DNA of 64,000 nucleotides from Asparagopsis taxiformis (taxonomy: Eukaryota > Rhodophyta > Florideophyceae > Bonnemaisoniales > Bonnemaisoniaceae), in assembly GCA_030407315.1 (NCBI GenBank), contig JALQPE010000790.1, positions 1-64,000 of the forward strand, written 5' to 3'. Below are positions 1-10,019 of the stretch, piece after piece. Below the pieces are notes generated by a model. The model was not told where the DNA came from and made no database searches. It worked only from the letters and a program-made list of their open reading frames with translations. Every line of letters starts with the position of its first letter. The first letter of the stretch is position 1. A program made the position numbers and the translations under genes.

Positions 1-2040
1 CGGACGCAGAAAAAGGTCCCCAAGCCGGTTGATGATCTCCCACTCGTCCACAACCAGGAGGGAGATTTTTGTTCCGTCGAAGACACACAACCAGGCTTCA
101 ACTTGGACCTGGGAGGACAGTCTTACTGGCCAAGGGCCTCTCCCCGTCACCGTCACCCCATGCGACAGAGCAGGAAAGTGAAGGGCAGGCTCACTCTCGC
201 AAAGGAACTTTCTTTTCGAAAATGAGGCAGTATTGCGGGTGTACGACGTCCCTTTCGAAGATTTGGTCAGTGCCGACGAGAGCCGAGAACACGTGCCCAT
301 CACGGGCAACGTTCAGCTCATTCTGACTTATCCGCCTTACAATGTTCGTCGTAAGAGGAACGATTCCAACTCTTCGTACGACAGGCTAACTGCAGAAGAT
401 ATGCAGGCTAGCATCGAAGTGTTTTGACGAGCTGTTGCGCCCCCGGTGGCCACGGCATCGTGGTTCTGCTCCGTTTTGCAGTTCTACAATGGTTCCATTA
501 CTTGGAACGTACAAAGGACCGCAGTCAGAAGGCCCAACCGATGATGCTGCCAGTGATGAGGGTCGATGAAGAAGAGGTTACGTCCATGAATTCGGACTCC
601 GAAGCATCGCAGCACAGTGGCGAAGAAAGTGCGGATGAGGGGGATGAGAGGATGAGGAGGATGAGAGGATGAGAGGAGGACGTCGTTCGAATTCAGTTTT
701 TCTTCGTTGACGAGGTACCTCTGTTGTTTGTCCGACTACCTGGGCACCTCTATCAAATTGCCGGGGCGGAAGAGGATAACCAACGCATGAACATGGTAGA
801 GGTCGCTATCCACTTCTGGAAGCGAGGTGTTCCGTTCAAGACTGGAAGCGAGATGGTGGCCTATAGGAACCACGGATACATGTACGGCACGTACCCGGCG
901 TGTGCAACGTCACCATCAATATGCCCGCATCGATTCGAATGAGATGGTGTGGCGAACAAGGAGCACAACCGGTGCTAACGGTCAGAGTTCGTGCAGAGCA
1001 GAAGAGCGTCGCTCTCATGATGGAGTGATCAGCAGCATTCACAGCCTGGTGATATTATTGGCGATCCATTCTCTGGCACTTTCGCAACGGGAAAAGCAGC
1101 TATGAGCTTGCCTGAGCACCGTGTTTTCGTCGGCAGTGACATGGACAAATTGTGTGGTGGCACGATCGCTTCCAAAGCTGTGTGCAGTCATGTCACTGTA
1201 ATTCTTTCAAACAACACTGACATGAGGGTCACGACAGAAGCGAAACGAGTGCTGAGAAGTTCTTGGCGTCCCCCTCTGTCACGATGCGTACGACAAGAGG
1301 GAACGCAGGATCATCGAACCCCCACCTGCCTTCCCCTGTACCAGAGTTCCCGAAATATTTCGGCAGTACCTCTGGCAGCTGTGCCCAGAGTCGATTGCGT
1401 CGCACGAGCACATGGAAAACCGGTACATTATTGGCCACCTTCCTGCGCCGCTGGTTGCAAACTGAAAACCCTCGCGTGATGCGGGCACACGATTGTGTTG
1501 CGAAAAAATTGAGCGTTCGACCATCGCTGATTAAGCATCCAAATGCAGGAAGAGGGCTCTTCGCTGAACAGACATTTAATGTTGGCGACGAAGTATGTGC
1601 ATACTACGGAACTGTTTTGTACTCTGATATGAGCAAGGAGTCGATGAGGTTCGCGTACGGAGAGGGTCACATGGCGATAACGAAGGAAATATTCTTGATG
1701 TATGCTATCAAGCTGTATGCAACAGCGGAGGACGACGAAACATCGAGCATCCAATTTGGATTGTTCCGGCTCCGTTCTGTTCGGCGCAGTTCATCAACGA
1801 CCCGCGGTATTTGCGAGGTGAGGACACTCCGGCGGAAGACCCAAGCGGATGGCCAACGTCGAGTTTGTCGAGAACTACAGCAGCGGTTCGACGGGGAAGA
1901 AGCTCAAGGAGAGGACCTAGAAAATCCGAAGATCATCGTAGTACGTGCAATCCGCGATATCCGTCCAGGGCAGGAGCTCTACGTTCATTATGGACAGCGT
2001 TTAGAGCATGGAATTAGGGTCCACGAAACATGTTTTTCAT
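1..2040 (+). pseudogene. Broken DNA methyltransferase-SET domain fusion protein
   Basis: The coding signal is open at the left window edge and runs through several frames. A DPPY-type motif IV appears as YPPYN (329-343), followed by a stretch ending in RPGGHG. Motif I follows at about 1054-1110 (GDPFSGT, then ATGKAAM). DPPY before FxGxG is the order of beta-group N6-adenine/N4-cytosine DNA methyltransferases. A linker in frame 2 (about 1284-1460) leads to a SET domain: KHPNAGRGLF near 1534, FINDPR near 1790, NVEFVEN near 1855 and IRPGQELYVHYG at 1960-1996. SET domains normally transfer methyl groups to protein lysines. At least four frame changes and stops break the gene, so it is read as a pseudogene; introns or assembly indels could explain some. 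Fusion, not two genes, is inferred from the continuous linker. The N-terminus is missing. Confidence 0.7.
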
Positions 2041-2246
2041 TTCGACTACAAATAAAGCTACGTTCCAGAGTTGAAGTATATCATATAATGCAGCATGTCC
2101 AGCCACCATTAGTCCAGGATGAAACCTATTCAGCAGTACTCGTCTGTCAAAAACCAATCGTTCCCACTCCAGGTGCACTTCGTCCGAGCAGTGAACCTGA
2201 CTGCTTGGATGCTGTTATGCGTGCAGATGCAAAATACACGACCAAG

Positions 2247-2462
2247 TTGAAATGGACGCCCGGTGGATGTCCAGCTCAGTTGCATTGCTGGCCAGCCCAG
2301 AAATTCTACAATTTAGGGCAGAAAAAAAGATTGCAAAAAACATCGATTTCGGCGGTCGATTGTGCCGTACGGCACACCCCCATCTCAAAAACATGTTCAC
2401 ATGTGCATGTTTTTGAGAATAGCCCAAATTTTAATTCAAATCAGGACGTCTTCCGGACATAG
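2247..2462 (+). repeat. R repeat, solitary copy
   Basis: A roughly 215-bp unit starts at a GGACGcCC-like block, contains the palindrome GTGCCGTACGGCAC-type core and a stem made of CTCAAAAACATG and CATGTTTTTGAG, and ends in CCGGACATAGG. The same unit recurs at least seven times between 51.6 and 58.9 kb. It sits just after the SET reading frame and extends that frame artificially to 2462. A non-autonomous MITE-like element is the likely nature. Confidence 0.85.
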
Positions 2463-2681
2463 GGGTGCTCGCGCCGCCCCAGCTCCTAGCTCGACAGCTG
2501 TAATTGTACCCTCATTAAATACTGTTGATGACTGCCTACCGTATACAATCTGGACTGTTGGCGTATTCTCCGTTACTTGACCTGACGTTCATCGCAGACC
2601 GTTGTGGGTACCGACACTATACAGCAATCTTTTTTTATCTCGTGCAACCGATTGTTACCATCGCTTCGGGAGAGCTTCATT

Positions 2682-3366
2682 ATGCCGCCGCGTATTGCGA
2701 AGAAAGCTCCAAAGCCTCCGGGCCTCCAGAAAACCCGGTCAGCATCTGCTGCATCGAGTGCCCGACATCCCGTGCGAAGAAGCGGTCTGGGCCTACCGGC
2801 AGCATTGAACCACGGTCCGGTAGTCGCAAGACGGACCGGCGCAGAACTGGGGATCCGCAGCGAGAAAGTGAGGAAGGAGGAACGGCGCGGAGAGAGATGG
2901 GGCTTGACCGAGGCAAGCGTGCTCGCAGGGACAGTGAACATCATGATGATGACATGATAGTGGCTCAAACATGTTGGAATTGCGGCAGAGTGCTATGCCA
3001 AAGGTAGTTCCTCCCGGGTTGACAGATGCGGAGGTGATGCAGACGGAGTCCCAGGCGGGGGTTCCCGAGACACTGGAGGCTGTGACCCCCACTGCGCCAA
3101 CTATGCCGAGTACATCAGCCTCAGCAGGTAATGCAGTCAGGGACCCGAGGATAGCGGCAAGGGATGTTGTTCCTGAGCAATGTTCACAGGATGCCAACTA
3201 TCATCGGCGGTCAGGTGGTACTGAGGGGAGAGAGCAGCCGGAGTGCGGGCCTCGTCACAACAGACCGTCATTGGTGCCAAATATGCGCGTAACGCCCCCG
3301 CGACGTCAGGCTATTGGCGATGGAGGACATCATATCCCGATAGCGTGGGAGATGGGGGGACGGTGA
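2682..3366 (+). pseudogene. Frameshifted N-terminal part of the coiled-coil ORF
   Basis: Two successive open segments look coding. The first, 2682-2957, starts with the basic, proline-rich peptide MPPRIAKKAPKPPG. The second, 2971-3366, is Thr/Pro/Ala-rich with low complexity. They lie in different frames and run into the long ORF ending at 4961. A natural reading is one protein of about 750 residues whose disordered basic N-terminus is broken by one or two frameshifts or removed by short introns. No domain is recognised. Confidence 0.4.
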
Positions 3367-4961
3367 GGGCAGAGAGGTTACATCCGCCGGAATCCATCGA
3401 TTTAATGGCGAGTCGCATCAATGCGCAGAAGAAGATCGCGGAGCTGGAAAAAAAAGTGTTTAGCCAGGACATAGCAAACAAGGCGCTCACCACAGAGATA
3501 GTTGCGTTGGAGGCTAAGGTGAAGACTCTGCAGGCGGAAAATGTCAGCCTTACTGCAATTGCGAGAACAGATAGAATCAGTGATCACGGTGGCGGTAAGT
3601 CGAAAATACAGAAAGCCATTCCTGTGAAATACCTTGGAGTTCTTAGGGCGGTTGAGGAAAACCTGACAAAGTGGTGCAAGAACGAGACTATGGAGCTGGA
3701 CCCTATGGCGGAACAAACGCAGAGACGTTGGACTGGACGTACCATCGAGGTAGAGCCGGTAGAAGGGACACTTTGGAGCGAAAACGGTGTAGGATATATT
3801 GCTACCCCTCCGGGCTATATCATCAAGAATCTGCAGTGGTATACACCTTCGTACAGGGACGAGAGTGATCTGCTGAATGACTTGGTGCGACACGTACTGC
3901 GTCAAAGTCCGTGGTGTGATGTGTTTTCCGATGAGGAACAGCGTGTGTGCTGTCAAGAGGCTGTGGCGGGGAGCAAGGCATTGAAAGTGAAGGTGGCGCA
4001 GAAACTGTCAGACGTGATGAGTGCACGGAAGCGTAATGCGAGGGACAGCTTGTTCGGTTCGCTGGGGTACACGAAATTAATGTCTAGATGCACGACGCTG
4101 ACGACGCGAGCTGAGATGGACGAGCGAGAGGATCAAAAGCGCGAAGCGTCTGAGAAGCTTTTGAAACGGGAAAGCAACGGTGATTTGGATATGGGGAGGT
4201 GGCGAACGGCACCGTTCTCAGAGCTGCGATACAGCAAAGGCATGGTTCCTGACAGCTTCGAAATGGAAGTGAATGGTGATGCATGGTTTAACAACCGAGT
4301 AGCTGTGAATGTACTGGACATCTTCAGGGGGTATTCGATACGACCAGAACAAGTAATGGACATAGAGACGAGCATACTAACGCTGGCGCGCCTGGATGCT
4401 TGGCTAGTGACTACTTTGGAGTGTTTGGATGAACCGAAGGGGAAAGGAGGTGCACGGCAGAAGGAGTTTACAAGGCGGTACAGTCAATATTTGGGGGTAG
4501 CTTTTCAGCAATTAGTTGGTATGGTGGTGTACTGCATGTCTTGTCTCCAAGGCTCGCAAGCAAGGGAAGAAACGGACGTTGTCGAGAGCGAACAGCGGAC
4601 TAGTGCACAGTCACGGCATGTGTTTGCAAGCCGTACTGTGACGAGAGAGGCTGTTGAAGTGTGGCAAAGCGGAGAGGGGTCTGGAATTGTTCATATCGTT
4701 GATGATGTAAACCGTTGCTCATCACTTGTTCTAGTGTCCGAGGATTGGATTCAATCGCATATTACGTCAAACCTCGGTGCTGTAATGAATTGTGTGATTG
4801 CGCAAGGGCTAATTAGCGCAGAACTTTTCGTCGTTGACCCATATGCTGGACACCTGAGTGCAAACCTGAATGTCGAAATCAATGCCCCACAGTATGGGGG
4901 CATGGAGCGGCGCCATCCAGCCACTGCTGATAACGGTTTTGACGTAATGGAGGATGGTTGA
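3243..4961 (+). CDS. Unknown coiled-coil protein in transposon copy A (possible TnpA-like partner)
   Basis: An uninterrupted 572-codon frame; the first well-placed Met is at 3405 (MASRINAQKK), giving 518 residues. From that Met, residues 1-55 form a heptad-rich coiled coil with repeated Leu/Ile spacing (IAELEKKV, ALEAKVKTLQAEN). The rest is mixed alpha/beta-like sequence without a family I recognise. It converges with the transposase, whose stop lies only 77 bp away at 5039, as in two-gene CACTA elements where one protein is the catalytic transposase and the other a terminus-binding partner. The partner role is inference from position alone. It could instead be a gag-like or unrelated captured gene. 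It is the only long intact frame in the element. Confidence 0.5.
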   Translation: MRASSQQTVIGAKYARNAPATSGYWRWRTSYPDSVGDGGTVRAERLHPPESIDLMASRINAQKKIAELEKKVFSQDIANKALTTEIVALEAKVKTLQAENVSLTAIARTDRISDHGGGKSKIQKAIPVKYLGVLRAVEENLTKWCKNETMELDPMAEQTQRRWTGRTIEVEPVEGTLWSENGVGYIATPPGYIIKNLQWYTPSYRDESDLLNDLVRHVLRQSPWCDVFSDEEQRVCCQEAVAGSKALKVKVAQKLSDVMSARKRNARDSLFGSLGYTKLMSRCTTLTTRAEMDEREDQKREASEKLLKRESNGDLDMGRWRTAPFSELRYSKGMVPDSFEMEVNGDAWFNNRVAVNVLDIFRGYSIRPEQVMDIETSILTLARLDAWLVTTLECLDEPKGKGGARQKEFTRRYSQYLGVAFQQLVGMVVYCMSCLQGSQAREETDVVESEQRTSAQSRHVFASRTVTREAVEVWQSGEGSGIVHIVDDVNRCSSLVLVSEDWIQSHITSNLGAVMNCVIAQGLISAELFVVDPYAGHLSANLNVEINAPQYGGMERRHPATADNGFDVMEDG

Positions 4962-5038
4962 AATTAGTGCAGTAAATGTGACGTTGACTAGAAGGCTTAT
5001 CATGTAGTACATTATCAATAGAGTGCTGCGATTTAGAT

Positions 5039-8000
5039 TTATTCTTCTTCATTATCATCTGTGAACTGGTAATCAGTGTTGGTGTAGAAGCGGTTGAGAT
5101 AGAAACGGTGGTCCGACCAGTGCATTTGTGTCGTAAATGGCTTGACTGGAAAGTTACTTCGTACGATGTGCACGGTGCCAGATATAGTAGATGCAGGAAT
5201 GAGGTCAAACCAAGGACCACCTGCACTGTGGGATGCAGTGTCATTGCTGTCAACGGATCCGTTGTCCGGGTCCCATGTGGACCACTTTAAACAAATGCAC
5301 CCAAGTGATTTCTCCACAGCGGTTTTTGGGGCAAAGCAGGTCATATACTGCACGAAAGCGAGTTCTACAGGTTGAAACAGGTTTGGAGACTGCAGGCGTA
5401 CCAGTGCCAGGACGCGCCCTACCCATATGGTTCTGTAGTCATCGGCAGTTCCGGAGATGACGACAAAGGAGTACTGCGATCTCTTTTCGGGGCCGAATGA
5501 TGAAGTTGCAAAGACGCGCTGTTGCTTGTGCCTCGACACGTTTGTGGGGCGAAGCATGCCACTGTGCGGGTCAAAGTCGTCGGCATCTGGGACGTACCCT
5601 CCCATGACGTAGGCGGACTTTACCACGGTGACGGAAATGTCCATGTCATGTATTGGAGGGCCTTCTGCCGTGGCGCGCAGTCTAGCGAGGATGAGGAACG
5701 CTTGTGCAGCTGTGTCACCGAGTTGCTGGAATAGCGTTATGGCGCCAGACGGGAACGAGGAGTTGTGCAGAGGCAAAAGAGTGGCAGGATCGGGCTGCCC
5801 GTCGATATCTGCAACGAGGAGGGTTGCATCGGGCAGCAGGGAGGCAAAGTCGTGCAGTGCAACGGTGAATCCGTCGCGAACGAGTACTGCACCGTCTGTG
5901 GGCGATATCATGCGTGCGTTTCCCAATGTGTTGGATGGGGTGTGACCAGTTGGAGTGGCCAAGGAGAATTCCATGTGGCGAATAGTCTCTTCCATGGCTG
6001 TGGAGCGCCTTCGAGAGGTTTTCCTATAACTCTGTTTGAACAGAAGATGCGAGTGTTCGTAGGGGCCTGCATCAATGTGTTCAGGGCGCCATATCTCTGC
6101 AAGTCACCGGGAAGATGGTCAGAAGATGGAACTTGAAAGTTTTGAGACCTGTGGTGTGGAATGGGCCGAGGGTGGAGAGCATTGATTGTTTGAAATCGGA
6201 AATGGAGTTCTGGAGGCTTTCGAGTTCGGCGGCAGTCCAGTGCTTGATGCGACCGCGTTTCATGACCCATGCAACGAGGTCAGAGTATTGCGTGCAGATG
6301 GAAGTGAGGGGGGCTGTCTCTACTTCGTCACAGCATGTGTCAATGAATGCTGCGATGAAAGGGAACACCATGTCGACATGGTGATAGTCTTTGGCTGCGA
6401 GCATGCCGCGTATGCCGTCCTCCGTGAAGAGGCCGTTCAAATTGGTGCCCTTCTCACCCTTGGAGAAGTCGACATGAAGACCGGTGATGTAGTAGTCGCG
6501 TTCGATAGCGGACAGAATGCTTTTTGAGCCGACGAGGATGGAGTTTTTGGCCTTCTTGAAGGTGCGAGGTGTCCCGGAACGGGAGGCAGTGGTGGTGGTG
6601 AGGTCTGGGGAGCTGAGGCGGTGGACAATGCACTGTTTGATGAGCTTTGAGATGCCGAGGTGGAGATTGTGCAGAGGCTCGAAGGAGAAAATGTTGTAGG
6701 GGTCTAGGGGACTGTTTCTGGGTAAAAGAGCGGTCGATTCGAGGACAGAGTGTTGTTCGAGGAGGGAGAGAGCTTCGAGCGGAGCAGTTGTATGCTCCTG
6801 AGCGCTCTCTTGGCGTGCAGAGCGTGTATCATCGAGGGAGCGGGGCTGGTGTGGCGCGCTGGATTCAAGTTGAGTGGCGGGGATGTAGCAGCGGTGGCAG
6901 GGATGTGTGGTGGTAGTGCTGTTGCGAGTGCATGACAGCTCTTTGGCCTCTGGAAAGTCGCAGTAATAATTGGCTAGGATGGGAAAGCATTGGCGGGCAG
7001 TTGCAGTGGAGTCTGTGCAGAGGAAACCGGAGGAGAACGCATTGGATAGGGACGAAAACACTTTTTCGAGTGCTTTATGAAGAATATCAATTTTGCGAGC
7101 GCGACTAGCAGAACTAGAGGTTGTCGGCATTTCATCACCGAACAAGGCGTTGGACGAAGGGTTAACAATGTACGGAAGATACCCGACGATGGTGAGGCCG
7201 GTACGGATGCAGTGGCGACGGATGGGGTCGGAGAAGTTGAGCAGTGTGACGTGTATGGGGTATGCGACGATTGCGGAGCTCTTGAGGCTTGTGCTGCTCT
7301 TGTCGGAGTACACTTGGAGGAGGCCGGCAAAGGAGTAAGGTGTGGGATCATTTTCCTCTGCCCATACGACCTGTGGATCTTCCGAGAGCTGCACGCGCTG
7401 TCTAGTAACCTGGTGCAGCGTTTTCGCGAATTCTGTGTGTAGGGGATGAGAAAATATTGCGGTGCCGTCTGGGGCGGTCTGTGGGGAGGGGTGGAAGAGA
7501 GTATTTTGGTCGTTAGCCAGTGCTAACTGCCTGCGGAGCATGTCGACTGGGTCGCGGAGGTACAGCTGTGCCGAGTACTTACCAGTTTTGTCTGGAATGA
7601 TGTGGCTATTGTAACCTTCGGTGCGGAAATGTGTTTCGACCAGGGAAGCGGTAACGTGGCGACATTCTTCTACGGTGCGAACGGCGCTGTTGAACTTTTC
7701 TAGGGAGAATGCGGGGTCTTGTAGGATGGTGATGACTTCGCTCACGCGGCCAGCGCCGGCCTTGTACTCGAGGGTTGTGAGACTGGCGGCGAGGGATTGC
7801 ACGAGGAGGTCTGCGCGGGAGGGGGTTGAGGTTGGTGTCAGTGGAGCGTCACAGGGTGAGTCGCTGGAGGAAGCACGACCAGATTCTGGGTCTGGGGAGC
7901 TGAGTTGCGGGGAATCATGGTCGCCGTTTCGAGCAGGCTCATGGGTGACGGCATGGACACGAGCGTTGTTGAAATGTTGGGGAGAGGGGTTGAAACGGTA

Positions 8001-8078
8001 GCGACACGTTCGCTCATGCAGCGCGAGCGCATAAGCATCTACGCAGTAGTAGAAGCACCCTTCATACTTGCATTCCAT
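5039..8078 (-). pseudogene. Plavaka-like (CACTA superfamily) transposase, two frameshifts
   Basis: From the Met at 8078 the frame gives 665 residues. An N-terminal zinc-finger-like Cys/His cluster (C3, C8, H21, C25) and a Ser/Pro-rich linker are followed by features typical of Plavaka transposases. These are a YSDK block followed by YPIHVTLLNF (about residues 257-282), the GYLPYI strand, the ANYYCDFPEA and PCHRCY segment (about 365-395) and PLHNLHLGISK (about 475). The conserved block after KFHLL needs a shift near 6119 (HLPGDLQRYG) and another near 6085 (HIDAGPYEHSHLLFKQSY) before entering the last open segment, 5995-5039, which holds the C-terminal domain. Each shift is one base, so this copy is a recent pseudogene or has assembly indels. 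The family name is assigned by motif memory, not by a search. Confidence 0.75.
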
Positions 8079-8534
8079 GTCGAGTTTTGACGGAAAGGGG
8101 AGGATTGCGAGCTGAACAGGGGAGACTGTGCCGTCCAGATGCGACCAATTTTATTTTTGTGGTGCTTTCGAGACTTGGAATGTAACGTGTTCGTAGTTTT
8201 GTGGGTAGTAGTTTTGTGCTCACTCCAGCTGACATCCCAACGGTGGAATTTAACCGAGAGTTCAATCATTTCCAGCGTTGCATCACATTGCGTGCTGGCA
8301 ACGTGTGCAACGTGTGCATGGAAGGACGAACGACTGCCCTGGGACAAGAATTTTCAATTAATTCATTTGTAATAATAAACTTTTTTATTTCCGAACTTCG
8401 TGGAATCTGAATGTGCTTTACAGCGGATATGCCACGGATCATGTAAGGAAAGCAAATGGATTCTCATATATATGATTATATGTTTATATTCGTTGTTCTC
8501 GATCCGGATCTCATTGTTTGGGGATTCAGAGACC

Positions 8535-8609
8535 ATGGCTCGGGCCATACTCAATCTCACTGCCGGCGATGATTTCGAGTATGCACAGCAAGACTTAAGC
8601 GGACGCTGA
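8535..8609 (+). CDS. Conserved mini-ORF at transposon right end (copy A)
   Basis: A 24-codon frame in a strong start context (ACCATGG). It matches the 22-codon frame at 59504 in copy B: both begin MA.AI.NL, then GDD, then EYAQQDLS. Several differences between the copies change residues conservatively, and the frame and stop region are retained. It could be a leader peptide, the first exon of the mini-exon array just downstream, or a remnant. No function is recognised. Confidence 0.35.
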   Translation: MARAILNLTAGDDFEYAQQDLSGR

Positions 8610-8659
8610 AAGCTGTCCGGTCGACGCCGCAGGCTCCACTCCGCCCTCATCACCGACTG

Positions 8660-9180
8660 AGATTCTTTGACCGCCTTTGCTTTGTTTAGTGTAGAGGATG
8701 GACGAAGGTACGTGCGCGAATCTTGAGGGTATGCATTGAGGGAAGCGTGGGTTTTGAGTCTGACTATTTCCGTTGGTGCGATATTTTTCATTGGAAGCCT
8801 GTTGACTCATGGTGTGTATTGAGCGGAGAATGGAAGAGAGGTACGTGAAGTTTTGAAAGTATGCTGCGAGGGAAGGTTGGTTTTGAGTCTGACTGTTGTG
8901 GTTGATTCCGATGTTGTGTAGATGATGCAGGAATGGTGATGACGGAAGGTAAGTTTCACTGAGCGCCGGGATTTGTTTTGCGAAGATATGGACTGTTAAC
9001 TTTGATTATTCATTGCAAGGTTTTTGGATCATGGTTTGTATTGTGTGTAGGATGGATGAGAGGTAAGTAAGGGAGTTTCTAGGATATCTGGCGTGGTAAG
9101 CGTTGCTTTTGAATCTGACTGTTGGGGTTGATGTTGTGTATGTGATGCAGGAGTGGTGAAGCAGGAACGGCAGGGCTGAA
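8660..9180 (+). repeat. Array of splice-site-like mini-units (copy A)
   Basis: Short conserved segments are bounded by acceptor-like (TTGTGTAG, TGATGCAG) and donor-like (GTAAGT, GTACGT) sequence. The clearest are 8922-8948 (27 nt) and 9051-9062 (12 nt), with intervening stretches of 102 and 88 nt. A last acceptor-like site is at 9150. In the phase that keeps the 27-mer open the final segment hits a stop after about nine codons. Earlier units near 8690 and 8840 are less clear. Whether this is spliced RNA or only a tandem repeat cannot be told from the sequence. Confidence 0.45.
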
Positions 9181-9710
9181 GGAGAGTGAAGAAGGGATCT
9201 AGGAAGATGGGAATGAAGCTGTGAGGTGTTTTCTGGTATGTGTATATTTCGGGCATACGATAGAAGTGAGAGTGGTTTTCAAGTCGTGTAAGATTTTGCT
9301 GACCATGTTCGTGTTAGATGTCTTGATGATTTAATGGGCTGGGGTGGTGTCGAGGAAAGCGGGGATGGAATTGGGAAGGATCGTATTTTTGTAATCTAGG
9401 TCGTGAGGGTTCTTGAAGTATGTGCGGATGGTGGTGCATGGCGTTCGGATGGTAGGGAGAACGCGATAGTGAGGGAGATGGGTGATCGACGATATGCTGA
9501 CAGGTATTTTGCATTCTGGCTGGATACGTATTTCGTATTCTAACCGGGTATTTATTTCCTATTCTGACCAGATATGTATTTCCTATTCTAGAGAGACGTA
9601 TTGTATACGAGCAGTTTCGTAAATGAGAGAATAAAATACGGTCCGATATGGGCCCTGAATTTACCATCCGCTGTAATTTCTTCCCTCCCGGTTTTCGCTG
9701 ATATATTGTA

Positions 9711-9893
9711 TACTGGATGTCGGGTCCTAGTATTCCGCCAAACGTACTAGAGAAAGTGGATGTCGGGCCCTAGTATTCCGCCAAATGTACTAGAGAAAGT
9801 GGATGTCGGACCCTAGTATTCCGCCATATGTACTAGAGAAAGTGGATGTCGGGTCCTAGTATTCCGCCGAACGTACTAGAGAAAGTGGACGTC
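9711..9893 (+). repeat. 43-bp subterminal tandem repeats (copy A)
   Basis: GTACTAG starts at 9744, 9787, 9830 and 9873, exactly 43 bp apart, plus a partial unit before. Each unit contains GTACTAGAGAAAGTGGATGT, GGGTCCTAGTA and CCGCC. The same unit occurs at 61717-61990 in copy B and, inverted and degenerate, at the left end of B. Subterminal repeats of this kind are usually transposase-binding sites. Confidence 0.9.
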
Positions 9894-9972
9894 CGCATCC
9901 AAAAATTTTTTATTTTTTTTTTGGACGCGGACGTTCATTTGTTCTAGTAAATCTCGGGGCTGACTAGGACCC

Positions 9973-10019
9973 GTACTAGAGAGACTGGACGTCCGCGTCC
10001 ACTTCCGAAAACACAGACG
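9973..10019 (-). repeat. Right terminal inverted repeat of copy A
   Basis: Read on the minus strand it begins CGTCTGTGTTTTCGGAAGTG and continues GGACGCGGACGTCCA to CTCTAGTAC. It is identical to the right end of copy B and matches the left end of B with a few differences. Retrotransposon protease sequence resumes at 10020. Confidence 0.85.

Larger units (their letters stand above)
8150..9710 (+). repeat. Right-end block shared with copy B (matches 59140-61680)
   Basis: This block follows the same order as 59140-61680 in the same orientation: an AT-rich stretch with TTTTCAATTAATTCATTT, a small ORF, a mini-unit array, then a purine-rich stretch leading to the 43-bp repeats. Copy B is about 1.3 kb longer, mainly because it has more units in the array. 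Confidence 0.85.
1..10019. mobile_element. Plavaka-like DNA transposon, copy A (left end outside window)
   Basis: The right boundary is seen: the sequence up to 10019 (…ACACAGACG) matches the right end of copy B at 62120, and the next base starts retrotransposon protease sequence, so copy A inserted into that retroelement. Homology to copy B runs from about 8150 to 10019 (59140 to 62120 in B). Cargo to the left, in order: a methyltransferase-SET fusion on plus, an R repeat, a coiled-coil ORF on plus, and a transposase on minus converging on it. That the cargo belongs to this element, and is not a separate nested insertion, is inference from contiguity and from the homology starting just upstream of the transposase start. 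The left terminal repeat is not in the window. Confidence 0.65.
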
